A stretch of DNA of 64,000 nt. It comes from Pleurotus djamor. Lineage: Eukaryota > Basidiomycota > Agaricomycetes > Agaricales > Pleurotaceae. Below, piece by piece: positions 33,206 through 43,071 of this stretch. The position numbers were made by a program, and so were the translations under genes. Numbering within the stretch: the first letter of the stretch is position 1; every line of letters begins with the position of its first letter. The stretch spans positions 2,685-66,684 of the forward strand of contig JAPEVF010000190.1 of assembly GCA_029747585.1 (NCBI GenBank). The letters run 5' to 3'. The notes below the pieces were generated by a model. That model was not told the origin of the DNA, searched no databases, and was given only the letters and a program-made list of their open reading frames with translations.

Positions 33206-34150
33206 ATGCTCGCTGTACAAACCGTCCTCCTTGCGCTAGTCGCAGCTCTTGCTGGCCAAGCACTCGCAGGTCCTGTGTCACTCCGTGTACGTCTCTATTC
33301 TGTCACTGTTATTTCCCAGCTAATGCTTGGATCACAGAGGTCCGTCGAGGTTCGCTCGCCGGAGCCCTTGGATACCATCGTTGCCTATGCCAAGCGTCAG
33401 ATTCCCGCAGAGGTGGCTGTCAAGTCACCTCAAGGCAGGATCGAGCCCTACAACAAGAGGCAGATCCCCGCCGAAGTGGCCGTGAAATCTCCCCAAGGCA
33501 GGATTGAGCCTTACAATAAGCGTCAGATCCCAGCTGAGGTGGCTGTCAAGTCGCCTCAAGGCAGGATTGAGCCATACAACAAGAGGCAAATCCCTGCTGA
33601 AGTCGCTACCAAATCACCTCAGGGCACCATCGAACGCTACGACAAACGTCAAATTCCTGCCGAGGTTGCGACCAAATCACCTCAAGGAAGAATCGAGCGT
33701 TACGATAAACGACAGATCCCCGCCGAAGTCGCTGTAAAATCACCTCAAGGGAGAATCGAACCTTACAACAAGAGGCAGATCCCGGCGGAGGTGGCCGTCA
33801 AATCGCCCCAAGGCAGAATTGAGCCGTACGAGAAGCGTCAGATCCCAGCTGAGGTCGCTGTCAAGTCACCTCAAGGCAGGATCGAGCCTTACAACAAGAG
33901 ACAAATTCCTGCCGAAGTCGCCACCAAGTCTCCCCAGGGTACCATTGAGCGTTACGACAAGAGACAGATCCCAGCTGAAGTCGCCGTGAAATCCCCGCAA
34001 GGCAGGATCGAGCCTTACAACAAGAGGCAGATTCCCGCTGAAGTCGCCACTAAATCTCCTCAAGGTCGCATTGAACGCTACGACAAGCGACAGATCCCCG
34101 CTGAGGTTGCAACGAAATCTCCGAACGGTGTTATCCAACCCTACAACTAA
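33206..34150 (+). CDS. secreted Kex2-type tandem repeat peptide precursor
   Basis: No known function. The ATG at 33206 begins a clear signal peptide (MLAVQTVLLALVAALAGQAL, cleavage near ALA/GPV). A 51-base intron (33,287-33,337, donor gtacgt) is in frame and stop-free, so a retained intron would not end the protein. Spliced length is about 297 residues. After splicing the leader reads SLRR, then SVEVRSPEPLDTIVAYA and KR, a divergent unit bounded by dibasic sites. Twelve units of 21 residues follow (33,398-34,147), each 19 residues long and, apart from the last, followed by KR. The main form is QIPAEVAVKSPQGRIEPYN. Lys-Arg is the cleavage site of the Golgi protease Kex2, so the protein looks like a Kex2-processed repeat protein (KEP) that frees many small peptides. 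It has no CaaX end and no Cys. Neighbours are housekeeping genes (ESF1, NDUFA11). A purely structural wall protein cannot be excluded. Confidence 0.88.
   Translation: MLAVQTVLLALVAALAGQALAGPVSLRVRLYSVTVISQLMLGSQRSVEVRSPEPLDTIVAYAKRQIPAEVAVKSPQGRIEPYNKRQIPAEVAVKSPQGRIEPYNKRQIPAEVAVKSPQGRIEPYNKRQIPAEVATKSPQGTIERYDKRQIPAEVATKSPQGRIERYDKRQIPAEVAVKSPQGRIEPYNKRQIPAEVAVKSPQGRIEPYEKRQIPAEVAVKSPQGRIEPYNKRQIPAEVATKSPQGTIERYDKRQIPAEVAVKSPQGRIEPYNKRQIPAEVATKSPQGRIERYDKRQIPAEVATKSPNGVIQPYN
33398..34147 (+). repeat. twelve in-frame 63-base units
   Basis: Exact 63-base period, unit i starting at 33,398+63(i-1). By my reading units 1, 2, 3, 6, 8 and 10 are the V form (VAVK, GRIEPYN), and unit 7 ends EPYE. 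Units 4 and 9 are T forms (VATK, GTIERYD), as are 5 and 11 (GRIERYD). Unit 12 ends NGVIQPYN at the stop, without KR. At the DNA level the units differ mostly at third codon positions (AAG/AAA, CCC/CCT, GAG/GAA), so the peptide is kept while the DNA drifts. The alternation of V and T forms suggests that blocks were copied. Confidence 0.93.
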
Positions 34151-34487
34151 GTGAGTACAACCAAATTGATTGGTATTCTCGCATGCTCAACGTCATTGCC
34201 CACAGGCTTGGGACGTTTGTACTACCTTCTATGATATAGACCATTTTCGTCACTTTGTGTAGATCGTTGCAGTCCTTTCCTTTAATGTTGATGCTCGATG
34301 CACTGGCTTTCGTTCAAACGCTACGCGTGATAAATTTTGGAAAATGTCCAAATAAATGTGATTGGATGGATGTCCTTGTCTAAACGACTTCAAAGTTGGA
34401 AGTGTGCGAAGACGAACCTCACGGAAACACGATTAGGCGCCGAGCAATATCTCCGATACACCAATTACCGCACTCTGATCACCAACC
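34151..34487. other. intergenic, 3' region of repeat precursor and NDUFA11 promoter
   Basis: AT-rich 3' sequence with no coding exon that I can support. An open frame from 34,337 runs into the NDUFA11 coding exon in another frame and is spurious. Confidence 0.5.
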
Positions 34488-35076
34488 ATGACAGAGTCAA
34501 CGCAGGCACCAGCACCATCCAACTTTACACCAAAGAACCCCTTGAACTACGCAGTCTCCACTGGTCTGCAGGCTGGCGCGGTCGGTGCTTTCGTCAGCGC
34601 CATCCAAAATGCGTTGGACAAACATGCCCGGGGTGCAACGGGATTCCTAACAAGAACAGGCGGGACCATTGGGTTTTTCGGTGCGTCCAACCTTATACAC
34701 ACGGGAAGCATTCAGAGGCTGATTGGTCGCTGGTTTCTATAGCTGCTATGGGTGGTACTTTTGCCTTCACCGAGGCGTTCGTTTCGAACCAAAGACAACA
34801 AGACGATGCATGGAACGGCGCTGCTGGAGCTTGCGCAGCTGGCTTCCTAGCGGGCTTACGAGGTACGTTGTCTCCTGTGAATGATGTTTCACCTCTCATC
34901 AACGAACTATGATAGCCCGTTCAATTCCTATGGCCGTGGGGTCTTGTGCGGTGATGGGTGCTGCCATGGGTGCATTCGACTACGCCGGCTCGTTGCAGGG
35001 GGATGGTTCCGTATCCAAGGAAGAACGGAGGAAGCGCTTTTTCAAAGAATCATCTCAACCATTCGCTGCATCATAA
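34488..35076 (+). CDS. complex I NDUFA11/B14.7-like subunit (fungal 21.3 kDa)
   Basis: Accessory inner-membrane subunit of NADH:ubiquinone oxidoreductase, from the Tim17/22/23 fold. The ATG at 34488 gives MTESTQAPAPSNFTPKNPLN, then YAVSTGLQAGAVGAFVSAIQ, ARGATGFLTRTGGTIGFF, AAMGGTFAFTEAFVSNQRQQ, DDAWNGAAGACAAGFLAGLR and ARSIPMAVGSCAVMGAAMGA. The end is SVSKEERRKRFFKESSQPFA and AS. Four glycine-rich hydrophobic spans and about 180 residues match the fungal 21.3 kDa subunit. Its stop is 9 bases from the stop of the BRCT/Myb gene on the other strand, so the two 3' UTRs must overlap. Confidence 0.85.
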
Positions 35077-35085
35077 AAGCAGGGA

Positions 35086-37281
35086 TTAATCTACACTATT
35101 GTTACAACGGGCATAAACTATGTCATGGTGCTTAGTGAAAAAATCTCGCCACGACGGTTCGCTTCGACACTTTGTCTAGAAAACACAGTTCAAGTTCGAC
35201 TCCAACATTTGTATCAGAAATTCAGAGACTTACTTGCTGAGCGAGCGTCTCATACACCTGGTCATCGGATATGCCTTCTGCATGACCGTCGATGAAAAAG
35301 TTACAAAAAACGTTTAGGTCTGTTGTGTATGCATCGAGAGGTGTATCTGACTCATTGGGCTCTTGCTTAACTGACTGTGGAATTTGCTGGTGTTGGACTT
35401 TGCGGTGGTTAATGCCGGCGCGTTTGCGAATTTCATCAAGACTGTCTCTTAAACCTGTCGTCAAGTGTTGTGCCCACGATCTCTGGGGGTGGTGAGGCAT
35501 CTACAAACAGGAGTTAGTACTGACTGGTCGCACTTGGGCATATATATGAAGCCAGCAAGCGAGACGCACCTTTGAGGCAACGTGTACGCTAAGCTCTGTG
35601 TACGTCATTGACGGGTTCACAGATAAGAGGTATTCTGAGTATCTAAGAGCGTATTCACGTTCTTCCTCAGTATATTTATACTTCCCTGTAGCCATTAGAA
35701 CACGACTGTTTTCAGGAGGAGGTGTCGGGGAAGGCGTGTTTCTAACCGTTGGTAGGCTGTTGTGGACGGGGGTCGGTGCGGAGACTGGGNAGGGGGACGG
35801 CGGCGGCTGGAGCAGGTGGAGGCGCGGGTGTGGGTGTAGTAGTTTCTGGTGCTGATGGTGACTGCTCAAAAGCTGGGCTCGATGACAGGCGGGGTCGAGC
35901 TCTCTTGCCCGAATCGGATGATTTTCGTCTGTGACGCCGTTTGACTGCTACTGGAGCAGGCTGGTGCAGCCACGGAGTGGGATCCAGAAGGCAGCCTTGT
36001 GCGACGGACTCGAATACAAACGCTGCTTTAACAGCCGGTATACCAGCATTGAATGCACCCTTGGATATCCGATCGTAGGAGGAAGAGGTGATGGAACTGT
36101 TGTGTAATACAGCGTAATCTGCAGTGCTGGTCTCTGACGTGATAACGCCTCCATGTTTCTGTAAAGCATTCAGGGAGATGAAGGGTGCATCATGGGGCGG
36201 TGCATACCTTGATTTTCGATACGACAGAGTTTCGCTCCTTCATATCGATCTGTACGTAGAATTTGAGAGGCTTTCCTTTCGACTTGGCAAATATCGGCTT
36301 GGAAGATGAAGATGAGGATGAGGAGCGAACAGGGAGTCGGGGTACGGGTGGTGGACTGCCACTGTTCGTGATGGTATGGTGTGGGGGGGATTGCGTCTGC
36401 GACCCGCCATATATTTGAGCGGAAGGCAAGGCGGCGGGGGCCGAAATAGTTGGCAGAGCAGATGGCTGCCCAAAATTCATAGCAGGCATCGATGTACTTT
36501 GCTGAAAGGCGGTAAACATTTGCATAAACATCATGGCTTGCGGAGTCATGGTGAGAGATTTCTGGGATGGATCGTAGTGGACAAACTGAGACATGTCATT
36601 TGGGTTGAACGGGGTATTGGCCGGATTGACTTGAGGTGGTGATACCTCGGTACGCGTTGGAGTTTCGTATTCCTGCGACCTGGAAGGACCGGCATCGTCC
36701 CTTGCTTGTCCTTTGACGCGTTGGTTTGGGGTCCTTGTAGAAGTCCGCGTTGGGGACATCTCCACCGGCGCGACGGGGGTACCTCGGGGAGTAGGCAAAG
36801 GCACCTCACTGATTCAAGATGAGCATGAAGGAACTGATTATCACACGTGGAGTGATCTGGACGTACTTTTGAGGCTGGTCTTCATCCATATCATCGGAAA
36901 TGGGGAGTCCGTCATCTTTGACCAGACAATCATCCCATTTATCCGCGTGTCCCAGCACTCTACCGTGCTTCAGACAACGATTCACCCATTGGTATCCGAG
37001 CACGGGCTGTAACGCTCCGCGAAAGCGTACAAGCTGTCGTCCATCCGAGGAGGACGGTGCCACCAGGATGACATGCGCCAGTTGCACTTGCGCGAGTATC
37101 TGACCACCATGTTTCTGCGAGAAAGTCTTAGGATATGATGAAATGCCGGTAGGGCAGAAAAAATCACCTTTATCGTGCGTATAAGTTTTGGTCGGTCCGG
37201 TATATCGTTGACTGCAACATAGATTTGCATAGGAGCGCCATTTTCAGTCAGAAAAATGGGGGTAGATGGTGGTGGAGACAT
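35086..37281 (-). CDS. BRCT and Myb-like domain protein, Rap1-like
   Basis: Possible telomere or DNA-binding protein. The ATG at 37281 (MSPPPSTPIFLTENGAPMQI) opens a Rap1-type BRCT: IYVAVNDIPDRPKLIRTIK, KHGGQI, HVILVAPSS, LGYQWVNRCLKHGRVL. A disordered Pro/Ser/Thr region follows, then a second copy of the same module: KPIFAKSKGKPLKFYVQIDM, ERNSVVSKIK, KHGGVITSETSTADYAVLHN, FVFESVAQGCLLDPTPWL. A basic stretch (VAVKRRHRRKSSDSGKRARP) precedes a Myb/homeodomain-like region, YTEEEREYALRYSEYLLSVN and SKMPHHPQRSWAQHL. The last part, FFIDGHAEGISDDQVYETLA plus EPSWRDFFTKHHDIVYARC, resembles a second one. The final exon and stop at 35086 come from a frame-consistent splice (donor gtaagt after LAQQ). 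I see no Rap1 C-terminal (RCT) domain. The name is an inference from domain order. Confidence 0.7.
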
Positions 37282-37475
37282 ATTGGGGAATGTAACTGTC
37301 ACACTCCGCTTCGCTTATATAGTTTGTGATGGTTGGGCCACAAGTGGCCCATGCATTGGTTTTACATTCTCATAGACAATGGGAAACCATAGGTAGTGGG
37401 GCATACAATCATATATGAATTGTTGGGAGAAATACAAAAACGACATAAGCCCTCCAGCGGAGACAATACCAGCAG

Positions 37476-38017
37476 TTAACGGTAACTGTGATGTCACGGC
37501 GTTCGATTAGATGAAAATTAGGGACGAGTGTGAAAACGAACCTCTTTTGTCTGCGAGCACGGGCACCAGCACCACCGAACTTTTTGGGCTCCATCCGTCT
37601 GGGGTCGGCAATGAGCAGTGTGCGATCATATGCAACCAATTTCTTCTTCAACTCCATTGCTGACGAGGCATCGATGTACTTGGCGTAGTACGCGACCAAT
37701 GCCTTGGCGATGGCCTGACGCATAGCGTAGACCTGCGATGTGTGTCCTCCTCCTTTGACGCGCACGCGGATGTCCAAGACGGAGAAAGCCTCCTCGGTGG
37801 CGACGAGGACTGGCTCATAGATCTTCAAGCGGAGGATCTCTGGGCGGACGAGGTTGATGGGGGAGCCGTTGATGCGGATGATGCCACGGCCTTCCTTTGC
37901 GTGTGCGACAGCAGTGGCAGTCTACCGAAACCCGGTCATGGTACACTCTTAGCAGAGCTTGAGCTGCAAACGGACCTTCTTTTTGCCAAACGTCTGGACG
38001 GCCTTTGTGGACGCCAT
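37476..38017 (-). CDS. RPS16: 40S ribosomal protein S16 (uS9)
   Basis: Small-subunit protein whose C-terminal tail reaches the decoding site. The ATG at 38017 gives [13 protein letters not shown], then after an intron [60 protein letters not shown] and [20 protein letters not shown]. The last intron (donor gttcgt, acceptor before TTACCGTTAA) adds the conserved end SYR and the stop at 37476. Without that splice the reading frame runs on into unrelated residues. About 143 residues, invariant for the family. Confidence 0.95.
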
Positions 38018-38359
38018 TTTGTCGAGAGTTGGGGGGTGGGGCTGGATAGATTGGCCTGATCAGACCTGACGCACTGTCGCTGGCGATGACGACGGCCTAC
38101 CTTGTTCTTGAGGACGGTGTGCGCGGTGCTATAGACGATGTGGGGACTGAGAAAGTTGTGGCTTTCTGCTGTACAGGTGTCTTCGGAAAGTGCCGCTGGC
38201 TGAGTCAGCATTTCCGTTTCTAGATTTGGCGCCGTACGGAAGTCGGCCGACGTCGTGCCAGTCCTTTCCTCCTCCTCCGACATGCTGCCTTCGCTACGAA
38301 ACAATGTAACAAATGTGTGTGTTTCTTTGTATTTTCCTGGATATATCTTGCTAGATCCC
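38018..38359. other. divergent promoter between RPS16 and mitochondrial L4
   Basis: A minus-strand open frame fills much of this space but has no recognisable motif and overlaps the RPS16 start, so I treat it as non-coding. I see no clear TATA box for RPS16. Confidence 0.5.
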
Positions 38360-39211
38360 ATGGCTTACTCTGGTGTAGTTTCTAGGAGTCGCGCGTCGCG
38401 CGTTTACTACTGTTGTCGCTAACCCAGAACCTCTGGTGCTTTTACGGGAACATGCTCAATCTCGTGAGTCTGTGCTTTGAACGCGCTCGGAACGTCAAGC
38501 TTAACCTTCAGCCGCGTAGACCCACTTCAAACCCCCGTGTACTTGGAACTCTCCTCCCCACTGAACCCGAAAGCGACTGACGTCTCTACTTCGGAAAATC
38601 TTCTTGCTCTCGACCCAACTGTGTTCCGACACCCGATTCGACGAGATATCCTACACCTATGCGTAACACATCATCTGGACGGGCTGCGTCAAGGAACTGC
38701 CAGCACGAAGACGCGTGGAGAAGTTCGGGGTTCTGGTGCCAAGATCCGTCCTCAGAAGGGATCAGGGAAGGCTCGTCTCGGTGACGGGCAGAGTCCTATG
38801 CTTCGAGGAGGAGGTGTCGCCTTTGGTCCCAAACCACGAGACTTTAGCACGAAGCTGCCTCGCAAAGTGATAGAAATGGGCATGCGGGTTGCCCTGAGCG
38901 CAAAGGTAAAAGAACAGCAATTGGCTGCTGTGACCCGCCTCGACTGGCCGAACGGCAAGACGAAGCACCTGAGCCACCGCATCGATGCTGTTGGCTGGCG
39001 CAAATCACTGTTTGTCACTGGCGAGGAGACGATACCGGTCGAGCTGGAGCGTGCGCTGCGGAATATCCCATGGGTGTCTCTCATATCGTCTGACAAGCTG
39101 ACTGTGTACGACGCAGTGAAATGGCCGCGGCTGGTTATGGATGTGAAGGCGCTGCAGTACTTTGAGCAGACGCTGGGGAAGCCCATGACACCTTTCGTAC
39201 ACCCTGCATAG
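38360..39211 (+). CDS. YML6: mitochondrial ribosomal protein uL4m
   Basis: Large-subunit mitoribosomal protein (bacterial L4 family). The main exon reads SRVDPLQTPVYLELSSPLNP, FRHPIRRDILHLCVTHHLDG, the L4 loop ASTKTRGEVRGSGAKIRPQK, GSGKARLGDGQSPMLRGGG, AFGPKPRDFSTKLPRKVIEM and KLTVYDAVKWPRLVMDVKAL, ending TPFVHPA. The main exon has no ATG in frame. I propose a first exon from the ATG at 38,360 (MAYS) spliced with a gtgtag donor to the main frame, but the exact start is uncertain. The rest of the gene is secure. Confidence 0.82.
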
Positions 39212-39464
39212 AATTATTTCATTTCTGTCATGCAGCACATAATTAATCAGCTGCTTAAGCGCCTTTGGATGAGACTCTTCTCCACATTCCTATCATCGCA
39301 CAACTGCCTCCCCTCGCCGACAGCCACGACGACGGCGACAGCGAGCTCATCGCCAGCAACGACAGCAACAGCAGCATCGCCATCACCCACGCCAGCGTAA
39401 ATTGTACGTTATTAAGGCTGTCTGTCTTGGCGTGAGAGCGCTACTTATCAACCAGCTCAGCGAC

Positions 39465-40966
39465 ATGGCTTCACATTCGAGACGACGGTCTGCATCAGAC
39501 CCCTTCACTGATCAGCCATCCTCCAGAAAGGCTGCCCCGCCGCCGCCGCCAAAGGCATCCCACAAGCACCCACGAAACATGCCCCGCCCCAGTCCCAAAG
39601 TCTGCCCCTCCCGGCCGCGACACTCACAGAGAAATAACAGAGCAGCCCCGCGACGCCTCAACCAAGCACGACTCCAACCCTCGCAACAGGATGGGCAGGA
39701 GCCACACCGCCTAGTACGCATTCTCGCCAGTTACAAATCTACACATATTTTTTTAATATCTCATATCTCCTTAGCCCTCCTGCCCGAGAAGCAGCCCCGT
39801 CGGGTCGCCGCTCGCATTCTCAGGACTCTGCGCCAGTCCCAAGCAATGCCGTCGAAAAGACAAAGCAAAGCTCAAAGTCCAGATCGAAAAAGGGCTCGCA
39901 ACACGCAGATGTCATCGATAGACTCGATTACACAGGCGTGGGCCGTGCGTTCGGTTTTTTCATTTCTCTGACACGAGTCTCATTCAACACTTTTGCAGTC
40001 TTCCATCACGATGGCCCATTCGATGCGTGTGCTCCGTCGCGCAACCGCCAACGCAACAAGGCTCCTATGCTCGCTTGGTCTGGCAGGCCTGAGGACGCTC
40101 CAGAACTAGCAGCCAACACAGGCTCCCCATACCCAGCCCCCGCTGCCTACAACGCATTCACAACCACTAACAACTACTATCAGGAGCCGCCGAAGAAGAA
40201 AGTTGATGCAATTGCAGAGGCTTGGGGCATCCATGAACCAGAGCCTTTCGAAGAGTTTTTCGCTGGCGGCGGTCGCAACGAAACACCTGCCAGCTCCATC
40301 CACAACGGACGCGACTCTCATGCGACTCGCACCAAACGTATCAAAGATNTCAGCCGTGAGGCGGAGGAGGCTACTCGTCGTGCAAACCGCCGTTCTGCCA
40401 TGCCGCCTCCACAACCCATTTTCGTCCCTGATGCCGGCACCGAGACTGAAGCGCCCCAGGAAAGCCCACCCGCTACTTCAGCCCCCAAGCGTTCCAAGTC
40501 CTTGATGCAACGCATCCGCAAGATGCGAGACAACCCAAATGTCCCCGTCTCTGGCAATGACTACCGTGAAGATGGTAGTGTCCCCCCTTCCCCTACGTCT
40601 CCTATCATCGCTGATTCATACCCTGGTGCTCCCCGTCCCACCCATCGCTCTCAAAACTCTTTCCTTGGACGATTTGGCGGAAAACATCACCCTCATCATC
40701 AACAACCAGCTACTCCTGTCCCAGCCGAGCCATTCGTTTTGGTCAACAACACAAATGAAGCTCCAGCGCATAACAAGGACTTACCAGTTACTCCATACGA
40801 TCCTTCCTATGCCCTGCCTTCCGCTACCGCTACTGGATACTTTGACACCACCGGCGGTGGCAGCGTCCCCACTTCCCCTCACAGCCCAATGTCGGCAGGC
40901 ATGGCTCGCAAGCCCAGCTTGATGAAGAAGATGCGCGGTGTCATGCGACCCACCAAACGAGAATAA
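39465..40966 (+). CDS. PAL1: Pal1-family cell morphology protein
   Basis: Cortical protein of the Pal1 family, linked in yeasts to polarised growth and endocytic sites. The ATG at 39465 gives MASHSRRRSASDPFTDQPSS and a poly-Pro run. The family core ADVIDRLDYTGVG is joined by an intron (donor gtgcgt) to LFHHDGPFDACAPSRNRQRN and KAPMLAW. A long disordered part follows (DAIAEAWGIHEPEPFEEFFA, RSKSLMQRIRKMRDNPNVPV, SFLGRFGGKHHPHHQQ), ending MKKMRGVMRPTKRE. The first exon changes frame between about 39,550 and 39,592. The upstream frame gives PPPPPKAS. The frame demanded by the next acceptor gives PVPKSAPPGRDTHREITEQP. No intron fits, so one base is probably missing or extra near the C-rich run. 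Confidence 0.87.
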
Positions 40967-41316
40967 GCTACTCATCTTTCTCCCAGCCCCCAGCCCCCCT
41001 CCTTTGNTATACCTATACAACTATCACACTCGTTCCTTTTCAGCCTCAGTCTTATCCTATCTCGAGCGCATTCCTTACTACGGAGGTCGTGTCACCGTTG
41101 CGGATTTCAACTAATATGTACCGTTTGTACCCATTTGTTGCGTCCGAAGCGGCGATCTGTTTACCCATGAGCTTGATGTCCGTCTCTCTCCTTCTCCTCT
41201 TATCTTTCTTTTTTTATTACAGCCCATTTCCGGGTATACTATACCAATGTATACAAGACTGCTTCTTCATTGTAGTATTGTGGTGTATTTCGTAAATGTG
41301 AAGTCTATGTCTATGT
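40967..41316. other. convergent 3' regions of PAL1 and HIS7
   Basis: Pyrimidine-rich, then AT-rich 3' flanks (CTTTTTTTATTACAG near 41,208-41,222). No coding exon or hairpin that I would claim. Confidence 0.5.
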
Positions 41317-43071
41317 CTATGCCTCTGCTTCTGGTCGTACGGCTATTGTATGGGTCTTCAGGGTATGTTTGACGTCTGAGATACTGACCTCCTTGCGGTG
41401 AAAGATGCCCGCAGCCAGGGCAGCTTCAGCCCCGGCGTTCTCGAAAACATCGACGAAGTGACTGGCTTTGCCGGCACCGCTGCTCGCTACGATGGGAATT
41501 TTGACGTTGTTCTTGACGAGTTGGATCAACCCTAAATCAAAGCCTAGACCTGTGCCGTCACGGTCGATGCTATTGATCAACAATTCGCCGGCTCCGAGTG
41601 CTTCACTGGCTTGGGCGAGTTGGACAACGGAGACATCACGAGATTCACGACCGCCTGAGACTGTGCATTGATACCACCACGCTTTGTTGCGCTCTGCTTC
41701 GGGGCTTTCGGGCGTACCATATACAAGTTCGTCCTTGAATGGACCGTCGTATGTCGCTGCGTCGACGTATACCCTCCGAGGATCAATCGAAACGACAACG
41801 GCTTGCCGACCGTAGGCATGAGCGATAGTTTCGATGGCACTCGTTCCATCGCCTACTCTTCCTGCTTTTAGGTATTTCTCGGCGGCGTAGACGGCTTCAG
41901 AACCAATGCTGACTTTATCTGCTCCAGCTCGGAAGTACGCACCAGCGACTTCGAGAGCACTGCGCTTAGTACCATCGGGGTCGACGGTGTCCTTGATGCC
42001 CCCACCAATGGTGAGGGGAACAAAGACACGTTCCGCCGCTGCACGAACGACGGCGAGCATAGGTTGGTCATGAAGGGGGGAGTGGCGGAAGGAGGTGATG
42101 TTCAAAAGACATATTTCGTCGGCTCCTTCGAGATAGTACTTTTCTGCAAGCGCGACAGGTTTCCCCAGATGACGCACTGCGCCTGCAGTTTGTGTAGACA
42201 GGGATGACGAAGAAGTATCCACTTTTTCTCGGACATCGTATTGATCGCCCTTGGTCACAATGAGGTCACCCTGATCATTGGCTCGGACATCCATACAAGC
42301 GACAATGCGTTTTGTCAGACCATCTCTGGAATTTGGCGGTCGGAGAACGGGTGCACAGGGAGGTAATCGCGCGTCAGCATTGCGTGATCGCTTCAACCAT
42401 GTATCAATGAGCTTGAGACCCGCAGGGCCTGATTTTTCGGGATGGAACTGGGCACCGAAGACGTTGTCTTTGAGGACGGTGGCGACGAATACTTCTTGAC
42501 CGTATTGAGATGTAGCGTGGACCCAGCGTGCGGCCTCAGGGTAGGCAGATGGATCGTACTTGGCGCAATAGGAGTGCACGAAGTAGTAATGAGAAGACCC
42601 CTCGATGTCGCTATCGGACGTCGCTCTGAGAGCATCCGTTTGATTCCAGCCAATGTGGGGTACGGACTTGTCTGTATCAACAAACCGCTGGACTGGAGCA
42701 GGAATAATGGCGAGGCCCTCGGAAGAAGGGGATTCTTCAGATGACTCATAGAGGACCTGCAGACCGATGCATATCCCAAGATATGGTTTCCCCGACCTAA
42801 TGTACTCACGAAGGGGTTCGAAAAGGCCCTTTTCCTTGAGTTTTGCGATGGCAGTCCCGAAAGCACCGACTCCGGGGAAGATTAGGCTCTGGAGGCAAGA
42901 TATTGCTTGTACGAGCGATATTGATTAGATGAACAAGCCGTTACTGACGGATGCCTTGTGGAAATCCTCTGGCGAAGATATCCAGGTGAATGTGTGGCCT
43001 AATTTGCTGAGGGTGTTTGCGAGACTCTGGACGTTCCCTGCGCCATAGTCGAGGATGTATAGGCCAGCCAT
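41317..43071 (-). CDS. HIS7: imidazole glycerol phosphate synthase HIS7
   Basis: Bifunctional glutamine amidotransferase-cyclase (HisH-HisF fusion), the fifth step of histidine synthesis; it also yields AICAR for purines. The ATG at 43071 gives MAGLYILDYGAGNVQSLANT. After an intron the amidotransferase part has LIFPGVGAFGTAIAKL, the nucleophile Cys in PYLGICIGLQVLYESS, PHIGWNQT, SHYYFVHSYCAKY and the His/Glu of GAQFHPEKSGPAGLKL. The cyclase barrel begins KRIVACMDVRANDQGDLIV, with GADEICLLNITSFR, FVPLTIGGGIKDTVDPDG, GADKVSIGSEAVYAAEKYL, LLINSIDRDGTGLGFDLGLI and PIVASSGAGKASHFVDVF. The active-site Asp residues are present. The end is AVRPEAEA. Mostly two long exons. Confidence 0.96.

Noticed and set aside
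33866..34138. Minus-strand frame opposite the repeats
   Set aside because: It is the antisense shadow of the 63-base units.
33398..34147. Regular 63-base repeats as a CRISPR array or satellite
   Set aside because: The units are contiguous with no spacers, in frame, and keep the peptide while third positions vary. It is a coding repeat.
33206..34150. Repeat precursor as a mating pheromone gene
   Set aside because: Basidiomycete pheromone precursors are short and end in a CaaX box; this one ends PYN, is long and has a signal peptide.
34337..34912. 191-codon plus-strand frame
   Set aside because: It crosses the NDUFA11 exons in the wrong frame and lacks any domain.
37936..38361. Minus-strand frame of 141 codons upstream of RPS16
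   Set aside because: It overlaps the RPS16 start in another frame, has no motif and no splice link to a gene.
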